Shown here: positions 42,270 to 50,847 of the stretch, piece after piece | How the letters are laid out: every line of letters begins with the position of its first letter | How positions within the stretch are numbered: position 1 is the stretch's first letter | Source of the DNA: Pseudobdellovibrionaceae bacterium | GTDB lineage: Bacteria > Bdellovibrionota > Bdellovibrionia > Bdellovibrionales > JAMPXM01 | Assembly (NCBI GenBank): GCA_947462815.1 | Contig: CANHQR010000015.1 | Location: forward strand, 1 to 63,603 | Direction: 5' to 3' | Length of the DNA stretch: 63,603 nucleotides | Made by a program: the position numbers and the translations under genes | The notes under the pieces: generated by a model | Databases searched by the model: none | The model's input: only the letters and a program-made list of their open reading frames with translations | What the model was told of the DNA's origin: nothing

Positions 42270-42605
42270 TTAATCGCCTCCGTAGAAGCGGTAGCCACCG
42301 CAGGAGGGTGAGGGGCAAGCCGCTTGGCCGCGTTGATAGCCTGAGTTGTAACCCTCGCGATGGCCTTGTTGCCGACCCAGGTTGTGCATTTTTTCCAGCA
42401 ACACAGGCTGGTTGCTCGTCACATTATCGAGGGACTTAAGACAACTTTGGAGATCTTCGGCGGGAGTCTGCGCCGGTAAACGCGAACAATCGATTTTTGC
42501 CGTTGCATTTTGGTCGGAAGCAGCTTCAGAAGCATGCGCGTAAACTGCCGTGCAGAAGCTTCCGACGAGCATTGCGGCGAAAATGTAATTGGTCAGGGAC
42601 TTCAT
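42270..42605 (-). CDS. small exported Gly/Tyr-rich protein, paralogue A
   Basis: A 111-residue exported protein. The signal peptide is SLTNYIFAAMLVGSFCTAVY with AHASEA. The mature part has KIDCSRLPAQTPAEDLQSCL, a helical linker, then GRQQGHREGYNSGYQRGQ and an end in YRFYGGD. It shares KxDCSRLPA.T, the second Cys in CL, EK..xxGR..G..EGY..G and terminal YGGD with the protein at 45133-45441. ATG 42605 has AGAGGTG upstream; a GTG six bases earlier is possible. It is convergent with the large exported gene. No known family. The Gly/Tyr tail suggests a surface or secreted fibre-like part, by appearance only. Confidence 0.75.
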   Translation of the reverse strand: MKSLTNYIFAAMLVGSFCTAVYAHASEAASDQNATAKIDCSRLPAQTPAEDLQSCLKSLDNVTSNQPVLLEKMHNLGRQQGHREGYNSGYQRGQAACPSPSCGGYRFYGGD

Positions 42606-42872
42606 AGGCACCTCTCTTGTTTAATGTTAGCGGATCTAATTTCTCGATTTTTCTGTTCCAGTTGGCAATTCATGGAAGGAGCAAGTTCAGGACCACTTGC
42701 CAAACTTTTTGCTGGAGCTGAGAATCGTAAAGGGGAGTGATTGCCAACGAACGCTGACGACTGTCTATAGTTTTGACACCGCCTTTGGTTCACGATGGGC
42801 CATTCGACTTTTATCTTTGGGTTAAATACGGTCGTAAGAGTTTGAGCGCGGAGGGGTTTGAGGAGTCGCCCT
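42606..42872. promoter_or_regulatory. divergent region between unit A small gene and unit B large gene
   Basis: 267 bases separate two divergent starts, so promoters of both must lie here. No clean -35/-10 pair stands out on either strand. The ribosome site of the plus gene (GAGGAG) is at 42861-42866. I see no other gene. Confidence 0.3.
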
Positions 42873-45038
42873 GTGCGGAGGAGGTGGATCATCGGCATCG
42901 CAAGGTCACTGCATTACGTTTGGGAGTTGATCTACGTTGGGCTTTTGATGCTGCCTATGCCAGCTTTGGCCAAGCCGCTGCCCGGACTGGGAGACGCAAT
43001 CCCCGCAGCGGGCTGTGCTATTTCGCAGATGTGGCCCGATGGTTATGTGGCCCAGGGCCGAAGCCTTGAAGCGCTCCAAGGCTTGCGAATTGTGGATGGA
43101 GTCGTCGAAGTCTACGGCTCCCGAGATCTGCTCAAGTTCTCAATCTCAAAAGAGAGCTTTGACCGCACGGACCCGCAGCCGGCACCTGCCAATTTGCAAA
43201 CCCAACTCAATCATGGAAAGTGGAGCTTTCGAATATTTCGGGAGAGCTTTGGGTCCGGTGTTGTTTTGGTTGAGAAACGAAGTCAACTCTGTGTCGTCAC
43301 ACCCAAGCCAGCTGCGGAAGATCAAGAAATCTGGGATGATCTTGAAGTCTTTCATATCAAGCGAGAGCAGGACTTTTGTGAGGCCAAATCACCAAGTCCA
43401 ACCTTGCATTCGGCAACGCAACGGCTTCTCAACTTTGGAGCTCAGCTCGAAGGTCCAAATCGTTTTCAAGCCGAGCGAGATCTTAGGTTCCTGCTCCGAA
43501 TTCTAGCCCAGCCCGAGGCTCGCCGGTTACATCGAGAAAATCCTGATTTTTTCGAGGCCGTTTTGCAGGGGGTTTTACATCAATCAAATTTTCTTTTTGC
43601 GGAAATCAGCCGACGCCATCCTTGGCTGAGTGAAGGCATGGGTTATGGGTATGTCATGAAGTACCGGCCTCGCCGTTATTGTCGGAACCTCGCTAATGAA
43701 GCGCTGGCTCTACAAAGTGCGATGAACTTCGTTGAGGCCTGGGGATCAGCTATTGCGGATCTTCGAGACCTGAAGCTAAAAGACTTTTATTTTCTTTATC
43801 CGAGCTTCGGCGTTCTTCGACACATTCGCGGCGATACACTCGATTATTTGGTAGCCAAGATGTTGCAGCCAATTTCAAATTCGGCCGAAGTCCATCCAAG
43901 CACGAAGATTTATTGGCGATCGGTGTTGTTTCAGTTGATCGAGATGGTGGTCAAGTCTTGGTTTGAGGACACTGTCTATTGGTGGGAGCGCACAGATCTT
44001 GTCGCGACAAAGCAAGGAGAGGCGTTGCGGTTTGACTTAGTCGGAAACTTTCCATTTTCAAAAAAGTCGAAGCCTAACGAATTCGGACTCTTCATCGAGC
44101 CGAGCTGGACTCTACCCATTCCTGCGCAGACTACAGATGGGCAAGTCTTGGTTGATCGCGTGACGCGGTGGCGTCAGCTTCGCACCAAGTTTACGGCGCA
44201 AACGCGAGTCGTCGTCGAGGATCATGTTCGACATCTTGCTCGGGATCGTCACGACCACAGCACCGCCTACGGTGACGGCAGTCTCGACATCGTCGTGGCC
44301 ACCATGAGCTATGGAGCGAAAGGGGACGTCAAGCTGACGGAAGAGCAAAAGGCCTTTTACACAGAGCTTGGCTTCACGTCCTGGAAGAAATCGCGCGATC
44401 TTGAGGCCCTAAAGAGCTTTCAGCAAGGCATCGAAAGCGGTGGGTGGGACATATTATTGAAGCAAGCGCATGCCGGGGGAGACTTGGTCAATCTCATGTG
44501 GATCTCTAAAGAAGGGGAATGGTGGCGAGCTCAGCGCCGCCGAGCCGACGGTCGTTTGGATCGCGTCCATCTCTTTGTTCCAGATGAGATCGCCTCGGGA
44601 GGGACGACCATGATTAGTCTCGAGTCTTTTAGAGATTGGGTTCGTCGTCGCGAAGCGCTTCATAAGCGCGAGTTAGTTTGGATCAACCTGTCTTGTAATT
44701 CGGTTGCGAAAGCCGTTCGAGAGATCCAGGCGGTGAATTCGGGGTTATTTGTGCCCATCGTGTCGGTACGTCGTGCTGAACCTCTGGATCGGAGTCGCAA
44801 ACTTGGCCTTCAGCAGGTGCCGCTCATGCTGGGCTTGCTCGACGGCAAGAGCTTTGTGGAAATTCAGAGGGATGTCGAATTGACGAATCGAACAGCGGGT
44901 TCGGGCTTGAAGTTTGCCTTTCCCAACGATGACATTCTGGTGAAAAACTTGGGACTATTCGGCGGGCGCGCCGTTCGTGTCGATCAGAGTGTGACCACGG
45001 CGAGATCCGGTGGAGAGCAGGTCTTTATGGGGTATTGA
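42873..45038 (+). CDS. large exported protein, paralogue B
   Basis: A 721-residue exported protein, paralogue of the 39993-42140 product and collinear with it. Signal: HYVWELIYVGLLMLPMPALA. Shared blocks include AISQMWPDGYVAQGR, LVEKRSQLC, LLNFGAQL, DLVGNFPFSKKSKPNEFG, the HDH pair near residues 460-462, and VWINLSCNSVAKAVREIQAV with Cys near 608. Conservation of these candidate residues in both copies argues for function. GTG 42873 has GAGGAG seven bases upstream; a TTG at 42858 is the alternative. It is followed by a terminator at 45061-45096 and by a convergent small exported gene, the same layout as unit A. Confidence 0.8.
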   Translation: MRRRWIIGIARSLHYVWELIYVGLLMLPMPALAKPLPGLGDAIPAAGCAISQMWPDGYVAQGRSLEALQGLRIVDGVVEVYGSRDLLKFSISKESFDRTDPQPAPANLQTQLNHGKWSFRIFRESFGSGVVLVEKRSQLCVVTPKPAAEDQEIWDDLEVFHIKREQDFCEAKSPSPTLHSATQRLLNFGAQLEGPNRFQAERDLRFLLRILAQPEARRLHRENPDFFEAVLQGVLHQSNFLFAEISRRHPWLSEGMGYGYVMKYRPRRYCRNLANEALALQSAMNFVEAWGSAIADLRDLKLKDFYFLYPSFGVLRHIRGDTLDYLVAKMLQPISNSAEVHPSTKIYWRSVLFQLIEMVVKSWFEDTVYWWERTDLVATKQGEALRFDLVGNFPFSKKSKPNEFGLFIEPSWTLPIPAQTTDGQVLVDRVTRWRQLRTKFTAQTRVVVEDHVRHLARDRHDHSTAYGDGSLDIVVATMSYGAKGDVKLTEEQKAFYTELGFTSWKKSRDLEALKSFQQGIESGGWDILLKQAHAGGDLVNLMWISKEGEWWRAQRRRADGRLDRVHLFVPDEIASGGTTMISLESFRDWVRRREALHKRELVWINLSCNSVAKAVREIQAVNSGLFVPIVSVRRAEPLDRSRKLGLQQVPLMLGLLDGKSFVEIQRDVELTNRTAGSGLKFAFPNDDILVKNLGLFGGRAVRVDQSVTTARSGGEQVFMGY

Positions 45039-45060
45039 GTCCGAAGGCCTCTGCTTGTCC

Positions 45061-45096
45061 AAAAAAAAGCCCCGCCGCGACAGCGATCGCGGGGCC
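45061..45096 (-). terminator. Rho-independent terminator
   Basis: On minus, GCCCCGC pairs with GCGGGGC around a 13-base loop and is followed by eight T (45068 to 45061). It ends the small exported gene 45133-45441 and may also stop the convergent plus transcript. Confidence 0.9.
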
Positions 45097-45132
45097 TTTC
45101 AGAAATCGCTAGTTTAGACTCGACTATTGAGA

Positions 45133-45441
45133 TCAATCGCCACCGTAACCACCGGAGTACCCCGAAGAGTAACTTCGGCCCGCTCGATAACCTTCCTCCA
45201 AGCCTGAGCGTCGACCATCGGCGAAGGCCTTCTCCGCTTTAGTTTGGCTCGAAGCCTGCTCGGATCGAAGCGCTTGGAGGCAAAGCGTGAGCTGCTCGTT
45301 GCTGGTGTCCGCTGGCAATCGCGAGCAGTCGAGCTTGGCTACTTCGGCCTTTTGAGCCTGATCTGCGGCTTGCGCGATACCCGTCGTCATTGAGGCACAG
45401 GCGAACAATGCAGCGAGCGTGAGTTTTGTCAGAGATCTCAT
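45133..45441 (-). CDS. small exported Gly/Tyr-rich protein, paralogue B
   Basis: A 102-residue exported protein. Signal: TLAALFACASMTTGIAQAAD, cut near AQA|AD. The mature part has KLDCSRLPADTSNEQLTLCL, then EKAFADGRRSGLEEGYRAGR and a YSSGYSGGYGGD end. It is a paralogue of the 42270-42605 product; both keep two Cys, the EGY..G motif and the YGGD end. ATG 45441 has AGGAAG upstream and the terminator at 45061-45096 downstream. It is convergent with large paralogue B. No family recognised. Confidence 0.78.
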   Translation of the reverse strand: MRSLTKLTLAALFACASMTTGIAQAADQAQKAEVAKLDCSRLPADTSNEQLTLCLQALRSEQASSQTKAEKAFADGRRSGLEEGYRAGRSYSSGYSGGYGGD

Positions 45442-45938
45442 AAAACTTCCTTTCTATGTTCGATTCCCATGTTCGATTCCCATCGGAGTCAGACCCAAGA
45501 ATCGTAGTTGATCGTTTCGATTTCGATGTCGCCATCGACAAGGCTCGAAGAAGCAAAGGCGAGACCAGTGGGCCGAAGTTTAAACTGCTTCTTAGGACTG
45601 ACAGGCAAGATGTGGCCCAATCGGGCCAACGCCTGTTTAAGAGTTCGACGACACGCTCAACAGGTTTTCGCTTAAATTTTAAGCTCCCATCAAGGCATCT
45701 CGAGTGAGTTTGGGAAGGCTGAGTGCGCGGTGGGGCTTGACAGGGCAATTGGGAGACCGATGATAATCGCGAGCTGGGCCGAAATGATAAATCTGAATGA
45801 TTTCGCGAGCGTGAAGACTTCACCCGCGCGGTCCAGCCAAATGAGTTTCCGATCTGAAATTGATGAATTTGAGAATGTGATCAGTCAGTTTGAATTTCAG
45901 CTGTGAACCAGCTGAGAGCTCAGAGGAGGAATGCGAAA
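45442..45938. other. 497-base intergenic region with direct repeat
   Basis: Between the small exported gene on minus and the ABC operon on plus lies a tandem direct repeat of 13 bases, ATGTTCGATTCCC, twice at 45456-45481, next to the minus-strand start. Promoters for both genes are expected; I cannot place them with confidence. The open frame on minus from 45823 has no sign of being a gene. Confidence 0.4.
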
Positions 45939-46976
45939 GTGTCAGGTCAAGTTGCTTCGTCCACACCATCAGCAGGTTCGGCGCAGAAGTCCTCAACATC
46001 CACCGCTCCCCTCATGATCGAGGTCAAGGGCCTCCGCAAGAGTTACGGTCCCATCACCGCGATTCGGGATATCAACTTCTCGGTGCGAAAAGGGGAAGTG
46101 GTCGGGTTCTTGGGGCCCAACGGCGCAGGTAAATCCACCACGATGAAGATCATCACCGGGGCGATGGCGCCGACGGATGGTTCCGTCAAAGTTTCCGGCT
46201 ACGATGTTTTTGAAGATCCCATTGAGGTCAAAAGGCGCATCGGCTATCTGCCGGAGAATCCGCCCGTCTACAGCGAAATGAACGTCGAAAGCTATCTGCG
46301 CTTCGTCGCTCAGTTGAAGGGTGTCGCAGCCGCGAATGTGGGCGTGCAGGTGGAACGAGCCATCGAGAAGACAGATTTGGGAAGCGTTCGTCGCCGCCTG
46401 ATCGCCAATCTCTCAAAAGGCTTCCGCCAGCGCGTGGGAATTGCCCAAGCCTTGGTTTCGAATCCCGATGTTTTGATTTTGGATGAACCGACTTCGGGCC
46501 TTGATCCTCGTCAAGTTGCGGAAGTGCGCTCGTTGATTCAAGAACTCAAGGGCGAGCACACCATTATTCTCTCGACCCACATCCTTCCTGAAGTGCAGGA
46601 GATGTGTGAACGCATCATCATTATTAATCGCGGGCAAATCGTCGCGGAGGACTCGCTCGCGGGTCTGACGGAACGCATGCAGCACTCGCGGAGTGGTTTG
46701 GAGGTCAGTGTTCGATTGGCTCGGCCCTCAGAAGCCGTGACGCGGGCTCTGAGCGATGTGGCCGGTGTATCAAGTGTTCGCTTGGACGCGGGCATTTATA
46801 AAGTCCAACTGTCGGTGAATCAATTGGACGCCGTCGAGAAATTGGCCGAGGCGGCCGTTGCCACGCGAGCCGGGCTTTTGGAGCTTCAGCATCAGGCCTT
46901 TGATCTCGAAGACATCTTTCTCAAACTCACAGCGAATGATGATCAGGCCGCCGTTGCGGCAGGGGGTGCGCAATGA
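45939..46976 (+). CDS. ABC transporter ATP-binding protein, GldA-like
   Basis: A 345-residue ATPase of an ABC-2 type exporter. Walker A is GFLGPNGAGKSTTMKIITGA, Q-loop region IGYLPENPPVYSEMNVESYL, signature LSKGFRQRVGIAQALVSNPD and Walker B VLILDEPTSGLDPRQ, with switch His in IILSTHILPEVQ. It has a ~25-residue Ser/Thr-rich N-terminus before the domain and a C-terminal regulatory part after it. GTG 45939 has AGGAGG ten bases upstream. The four-gene order ATPase-permease-auxiliary-DUF4340 matches the Gld-like exporter clusters known in several phyla; substrate unknown. Confidence 0.88.
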   Translation: MSGQVASSTPSAGSAQKSSTSTAPLMIEVKGLRKSYGPITAIRDINFSVRKGEVVGFLGPNGAGKSTTMKIITGAMAPTDGSVKVSGYDVFEDPIEVKRRIGYLPENPPVYSEMNVESYLRFVAQLKGVAAANVGVQVERAIEKTDLGSVRRRLIANLSKGFRQRVGIAQALVSNPDVLILDEPTSGLDPRQVAEVRSLIQELKGEHTIILSTHILPEVQEMCERIIIINRGQIVAEDSLAGLTERMQHSRSGLEVSVRLARPSEAVTRALSDVAGVSSVRLDAGIYKVQLSVNQLDAVEKLAEAAVATRAGLLELQHQAFDLEDIFLKLTANDDQAAVAAGGAQ

Positions 46977-47752
46977 AGTCGTGGATTCGTGGCACATGGG
47001 TGCTGGCCGCTAAGGACTTGCGGAATCTCTTTTTGAGCCCGCTGTTTTACATCATCACCGGACTTTGCACCATTGTGTGGACCCTCGTTTACTTTTTGTC
47101 GCTGCAGGAGTTCGCGAGCCAAGCGACGATGGCACAATTCGGCGGCCCCCAGGGTGGACCAAATTTGCACTTCGTGGTGTTCGCGAAGCATGTCTCGATT
47201 GTGAACTTGGTGATGATTTTTGCGGTGAGCGCGCTCTCCATGCGTCTGTTCACCGAGGAAAAGCGGGCCGGCACCATGCCGCTTCTGCTGACTTCGCCTG
47301 TGTCGGCGACGCAGATCACCCTCGGTAAATTCAAGGCGGGTGTTGCGGCGGCCTGGGCGCTGCTCGCCATCTCGGCCGTGTATCCCGTGAGTTTGGCAGT
47401 TTACTCCAGCATTGAGTGGGGGCCTTTGGCGACGAGCTATCTGGGGCTCATGCTGGTGGTGGCCTGCTACGTCGGTGTCGGAATGTTCGCCTCGAGTCTC
47501 ACCGACAACACCGTAGTCTCAGTCATTATGGCATTGATTTTAAACGTGCTTCTTTGGTTTGTGGGCGCTCTGTCTGAGGCCTCGCCGGGCGGTGCGGCCA
47601 ACGCCGTGTTCGAGCACCTGAACTTCGGAGCTCATTTCGTCAACTTCATCAAAGGCTCATTGTCGGTGGCTAGCATCGTTTTCTTTGCTTCCGTCATGGC
47701 TTTGGCCGTTTTCCTCACTCAGCGCGTGGTTGAGTCGGCTCGTTGGAGGTAA
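46973..47752 (+). CDS. ABC-2 permease, GldF-like
   Basis: A 259-residue permease with six membrane helices. LRNLFLSPLFYIITGLC, the EEKRAGTMPLLLTSPVSATQ motif that couples to the ATPase, and the end ASVMALAVFLTQRVVESARW are typical. It overlaps the ATPase gene by four bases (ATGA) and is followed by the auxiliary gene after one base. The long first periplasmic loop has an Asn/Gly-rich stretch (QFGGPQGGPNLHF). Confidence 0.9.
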   Translation: MKSWIRGTWVLAAKDLRNLFLSPLFYIITGLCTIVWTLVYFLSLQEFASQATMAQFGGPQGGPNLHFVVFAKHVSIVNLVMIFAVSALSMRLFTEEKRAGTMPLLLTSPVSATQITLGKFKAGVAAAWALLAISAVYPVSLAVYSSIEWGPLATSYLGLMLVVACYVGVGMFASSLTDNTVVSVIMALILNVLLWFVGALSEASPGGAANAVFEHLNFGAHFVNFIKGSLSVASIVFFASVMALAVFLTQRVVESARWR

Positions 47753-47753
47753 C

Positions 47754-49271
47754 ATGCAGAAGTTATCGCGTTTTGCTTTGCTGTTCTCTGGACTCTTTGC
47801 GGTTGCGGTCGTCGTCGCCCGAATCATCTTGGGCGGTTGGCACGAGGCGATGTGGGTGCCGCTGGGCCTTTCGGTGTTCTTTTTCTTCTTTGGAGTCTTC
47901 ACCAATTGGCGAATGATGCTCGACTTCTTCATTCTGAAAACCACCAAGCACGGCATGAATATGGGAGTGCTGATTCTCACCTTCTTGGTATTGCTGGTGG
48001 TGGTGAATTTCCTCGCCGTGAGCCAAGACAAGAAGTGGGACTTCACATCGGAAGGTTTGAACTCACTTTCCGAACAATCGATTAAAGCCGTCCAGTCGCT
48101 GACCGCGGATACGGAACTCGTGTTTTTATTTCGTCGAGGCGAGGGCGATGAGCAGAATCGGCGAATGACTCAGGACTTGGCGAACATGTACACAGCGGCT
48201 GGTCCCAAGCTGAAGTTCAAAATGCACAATGCACTGGAGCGACCGGATTTGGCCAAACAGTTGGAGTTCACTTCGGGTCAGTTCGGACTCTTCCTCGTGC
48301 AAGGGGAGAAACGGCAAAAGGTCGAGCAGATCACCGAGGAAGAAGTGACGCGAGCTCTGCTCAGACTTTCGAAAGAGAAACGCAAGAGCATCTACTTTAC
48401 AGTCGGTCATGGTGAAGCTGATTTGAACGGTCGAACGGCCGAAGGCTTGGCCATGCTCAAACGCGACTTGGAAAGTTCGTACGAGGTAAAAACTCTCGAG
48501 CTCTTTAAAGACACCAAAGTTCCGGATGATGCCGAACTGGTCGTCGTCGCGGGTCCCCGCCAACGGTTTTTGCCGGCTGAGGCCGATGCCCTCTTTGAGT
48601 ACGCGAAGCGCGGTGGCAGCTTGATTCTCGGCTTAGATCCCGATGCGGAGCACGGGCTTGAGGGCTTGGTGAAAAAATTCGGAATCGAGTACCAAGGCAA
48701 CTTCGTTCTCGATCCTCGGGCGATGATTCCCGGACGCGGGAACGTGGCCGCTCTCGGCACGAACTTCTCTTCCACAGCGGAAGCAACACGCCCTCTCACG
48801 CAGGGTTATGCCGTGTTCATGCTGAGCTCGGCAGTCAATAAATCGCCCGATGCTCCGCAGGATTTCCGCTTTGACGATTTGGTGAGAACTGATGAACGAG
48901 CGATTGGGACACCCTCGCTCGAGATGGCCAATCGAATGCAGCGACCCGGACCCCACACTCTCATGCTGAGCGCCAAGGGAAAGTTACCGGGTGCGGAGAA
49001 AGAGTTTGAAGTCGTCGTGGCGGGTGACTCGGACTTTATGCGCAATGAAATGTATCGCGGCAGCCTCAATCGCGATTTGGCGACCAACATGGTATCGGCT
49101 CTCGCAAAAGATACGGACTTGGTTTCGATCAAACCGAAGATGCCCAAAGGCACTGCACTGTATGTGACGAACACTCAGCTGATGATCATTTTGTTCGCCT
49201 TCTGTTTGCCTGTGCCGATTTTGTCTTTCTTCATGGGTGGATTCTTGTGGTGGCGACGCAAGTCGGCGTAA
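47754..49271 (+). CDS. ABC auxiliary membrane protein, GldG-like
   Basis: A 505-residue protein of the ABC_transp_aux type found with GldA/GldF-like exporters. N-terminal membrane helices (FGVFTNWRMMLDFFIL region and MGVLILTFLVLLVVVNFLAV) precede a periplasmic domain with GHGEADLNGRTAEGLAMLKR and VVVAGPRQRFLPAEADALF, and a last membrane helix (MIILFAFCLPVPILSFFMGG) with a basic end. ATG 47754 has GGAGG three bases upstream. It is translated next to the permease gene. A mechanical or substrate-capture role is inferred from family context. Confidence 0.88.
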   Translation: MQKLSRFALLFSGLFAVAVVVARIILGGWHEAMWVPLGLSVFFFFFGVFTNWRMMLDFFILKTTKHGMNMGVLILTFLVLLVVVNFLAVSQDKKWDFTSEGLNSLSEQSIKAVQSLTADTELVFLFRRGEGDEQNRRMTQDLANMYTAAGPKLKFKMHNALERPDLAKQLEFTSGQFGLFLVQGEKRQKVEQITEEEVTRALLRLSKEKRKSIYFTVGHGEADLNGRTAEGLAMLKRDLESSYEVKTLELFKDTKVPDDAELVVVAGPRQRFLPAEADALFEYAKRGGSLILGLDPDAEHGLEGLVKKFGIEYQGNFVLDPRAMIPGRGNVAALGTNFSSTAEATRPLTQGYAVFMLSSAVNKSPDAPQDFRFDDLVRTDERAIGTPSLEMANRMQRPGPHTLMLSAKGKLPGAEKEFEVVVAGDSDFMRNEMYRGSLNRDLATNMVSALAKDTDLVSIKPKMPKGTALYVTNTQLMIILFAFCLPVPILSFFMGGFLWWRRKSA

Positions 49272-49290
49272 AGCGCGTGGAGGGTTGAAG

Positions 49291-50847
49291 ATGGGTTCAG
49301 GACAAAAATCATCGCGCAAGTTTCCGATGACGCCCGTGTTCGTAGCTTTGGTCGCGGGACTGGCGACTTGGACTTATATCTCACAGTACAAAGGGGCTGA
49401 GGACAAAAAGCGAAACGAGGAGCAGTCCAAGGCGCTCTTGCCGTTCTCCAACAAGGACGTGGATCGAATTGAGCTGACTCGTCCTCAGGGGCGATTGGTG
49501 CTGGCGCGTGACGCCAAAGGCTGGCGCATGCTGGAGCCTCTGCAGGATCTTGCCGATGAACAGGCCATCGATCAGCTGCTTTCGAGCCTGACCGTCGAAA
49601 AAGTGAAAGAGACCGTGGTGGAGGCCGAAGATATCGCATGGACGACCTTTGGGTTGCACGAGCCAACGCACAGTGTGCTCGTCAAAACATCCAAGGCCGA
49701 GCGGCGATGGAAGATCGGCTCAGTGAGGGCCTACGACGGCGAACTCTACGCGCGGATCGGCGATGAGAATAAAGTCGTACTTCTCGGCGGCGTCCTCCTG
49801 GCTCCGATGGAGAAACCTGCCAAAGAACTCCGCGATCATCGACTTTTTCCGGTGGACTCTGGCTCGCTTCATCCTGCGTTTACACGGGTCGCATTGAAGA
49901 CACCGAGTCGAAGCCTTGAACTAGAAAAGTCCGAGGGGACGTGGAATCTGAAGTCAGATGCGACACCGACTTGGCCGCTCGAGGAGCGTAAGGTCACCCA
50001 GCTGATCGACAGCGTGACTGCACTTCGAGGCAACGAAGTTTTGGCCGAGGACGCCAAAGCGGCAGCCGCTGTGCGCGCACATCGTCTCAATGGACCCAAG
50101 GTGCTGGTGAAGCTGGAAGCCCCTGAGGCTGATGGTCGGGCAGCGGCTCGTTATGAAGCCACGCTGATTATTCCGGGGACCCAAGACGCTCACTTTGCGG
50201 CCACATCGTCGGCGCGACCACAAGTCTTTCAGCTCACTAAAGCGCAACTCGATCGTATTCATGTGGACGCCGATGAACTTCGCGATTTGAAGTTCCCGTT
50301 CACGTACCAGCTCTCCGATGCGGCCCGCGTGGAGTTCGTCTCGACGAAAAGTTCTATGCCTTTGCCGAGCCTCAAAAAACAAGACGGGCGATGGGTTTTG
50401 GAGTCCCGGCCCGAGCTTTGGCCCCAACATGAGTTAGATGTCGCGAAGGTGGACTCGATCCTCTCCGAGATTCAACAACTCGAAGCGGTGCGCGTGGAGA
50501 GCCGATCAGCCAAGCTACCTCAGGCAGGTGACTTGGGTGCGATCAGCGTGAGGATTTCGGCCACCGATGGCCGCGAGTTGTGGTCGGGTGTTTTCGCAAT
50601 TGAGGCCGCAGGGGGCGGGAATACGTCGAAGAAGCATAATGGTCATCAGCATGCCGAGGAAGAGGATCTTGAAGGAGGGGCTTCGCAGAGTCTTGTCGCC
50701 ACAAGTTCGCGTGTGCCGGGCAGAAAGTTTTTGTTGAGTAGCGCGGCTCTCGATAAGCTGAAGTTCGAGCAGGTGATGAAGTCAAAGGCCCCCCCCGCGG
50801 CAACTTCCTCGCCGGTTCCCATTGAGAAAACTGCGGAGAAGAAATGA
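49291..50847 (+). CDS. DUF4340 domain protein
   Basis: A 518-residue membrane-anchored protein. An N-terminal helix (TPVFVALVAGLATWTYISQY) is followed by DUF4340 repeats: DVDRIELTRPQGRLVLARDA, VEAEDIAWTTFGLHEPTHSV, and WKIGSVRAYDGELYARIGD, and similar blocks later (VDSILSEIQQLEAVRVESRS). A His/Glu-rich insert (KKHNGHQHAEEEDLEGG) near residue 450 could bind metal. ATG 49291 has GGAGGG seven bases upstream. It is the fourth gene of the Gld-like cluster and overlaps the GHMP kinase gene by four bases. Confidence 0.88.
   Translation: MGSGQKSSRKFPMTPVFVALVAGLATWTYISQYKGAEDKKRNEEQSKALLPFSNKDVDRIELTRPQGRLVLARDAKGWRMLEPLQDLADEQAIDQLLSSLTVEKVKETVVEAEDIAWTTFGLHEPTHSVLVKTSKAERRWKIGSVRAYDGELYARIGDENKVVLLGGVLLAPMEKPAKELRDHRLFPVDSGSLHPAFTRVALKTPSRSLELEKSEGTWNLKSDATPTWPLEERKVTQLIDSVTALRGNEVLAEDAKAAAAVRAHRLNGPKVLVKLEAPEADGRAAARYEATLIIPGTQDAHFAATSSARPQVFQLTKAQLDRIHVDADELRDLKFPFTYQLSDAARVEFVSTKSSMPLPSLKKQDGRWVLESRPELWPQHELDVAKVDSILSEIQQLEAVRVESRSAKLPQAGDLGAISVRISATDGRELWSGVFAIEAAGGGNTSKKHNGHQHAEEEDLEGGASQSLVATSSRVPGRKFLLSSAALDKLKFEQVMKSKAPPAATSSPVPIEKTAEKK

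Noticed and set aside
45456-45481. tRNA T-loop-like words (GTTCGATTCCC)
   Set aside because: The words form a plain tandem repeat with no acceptor, D or anticodon stems around them.
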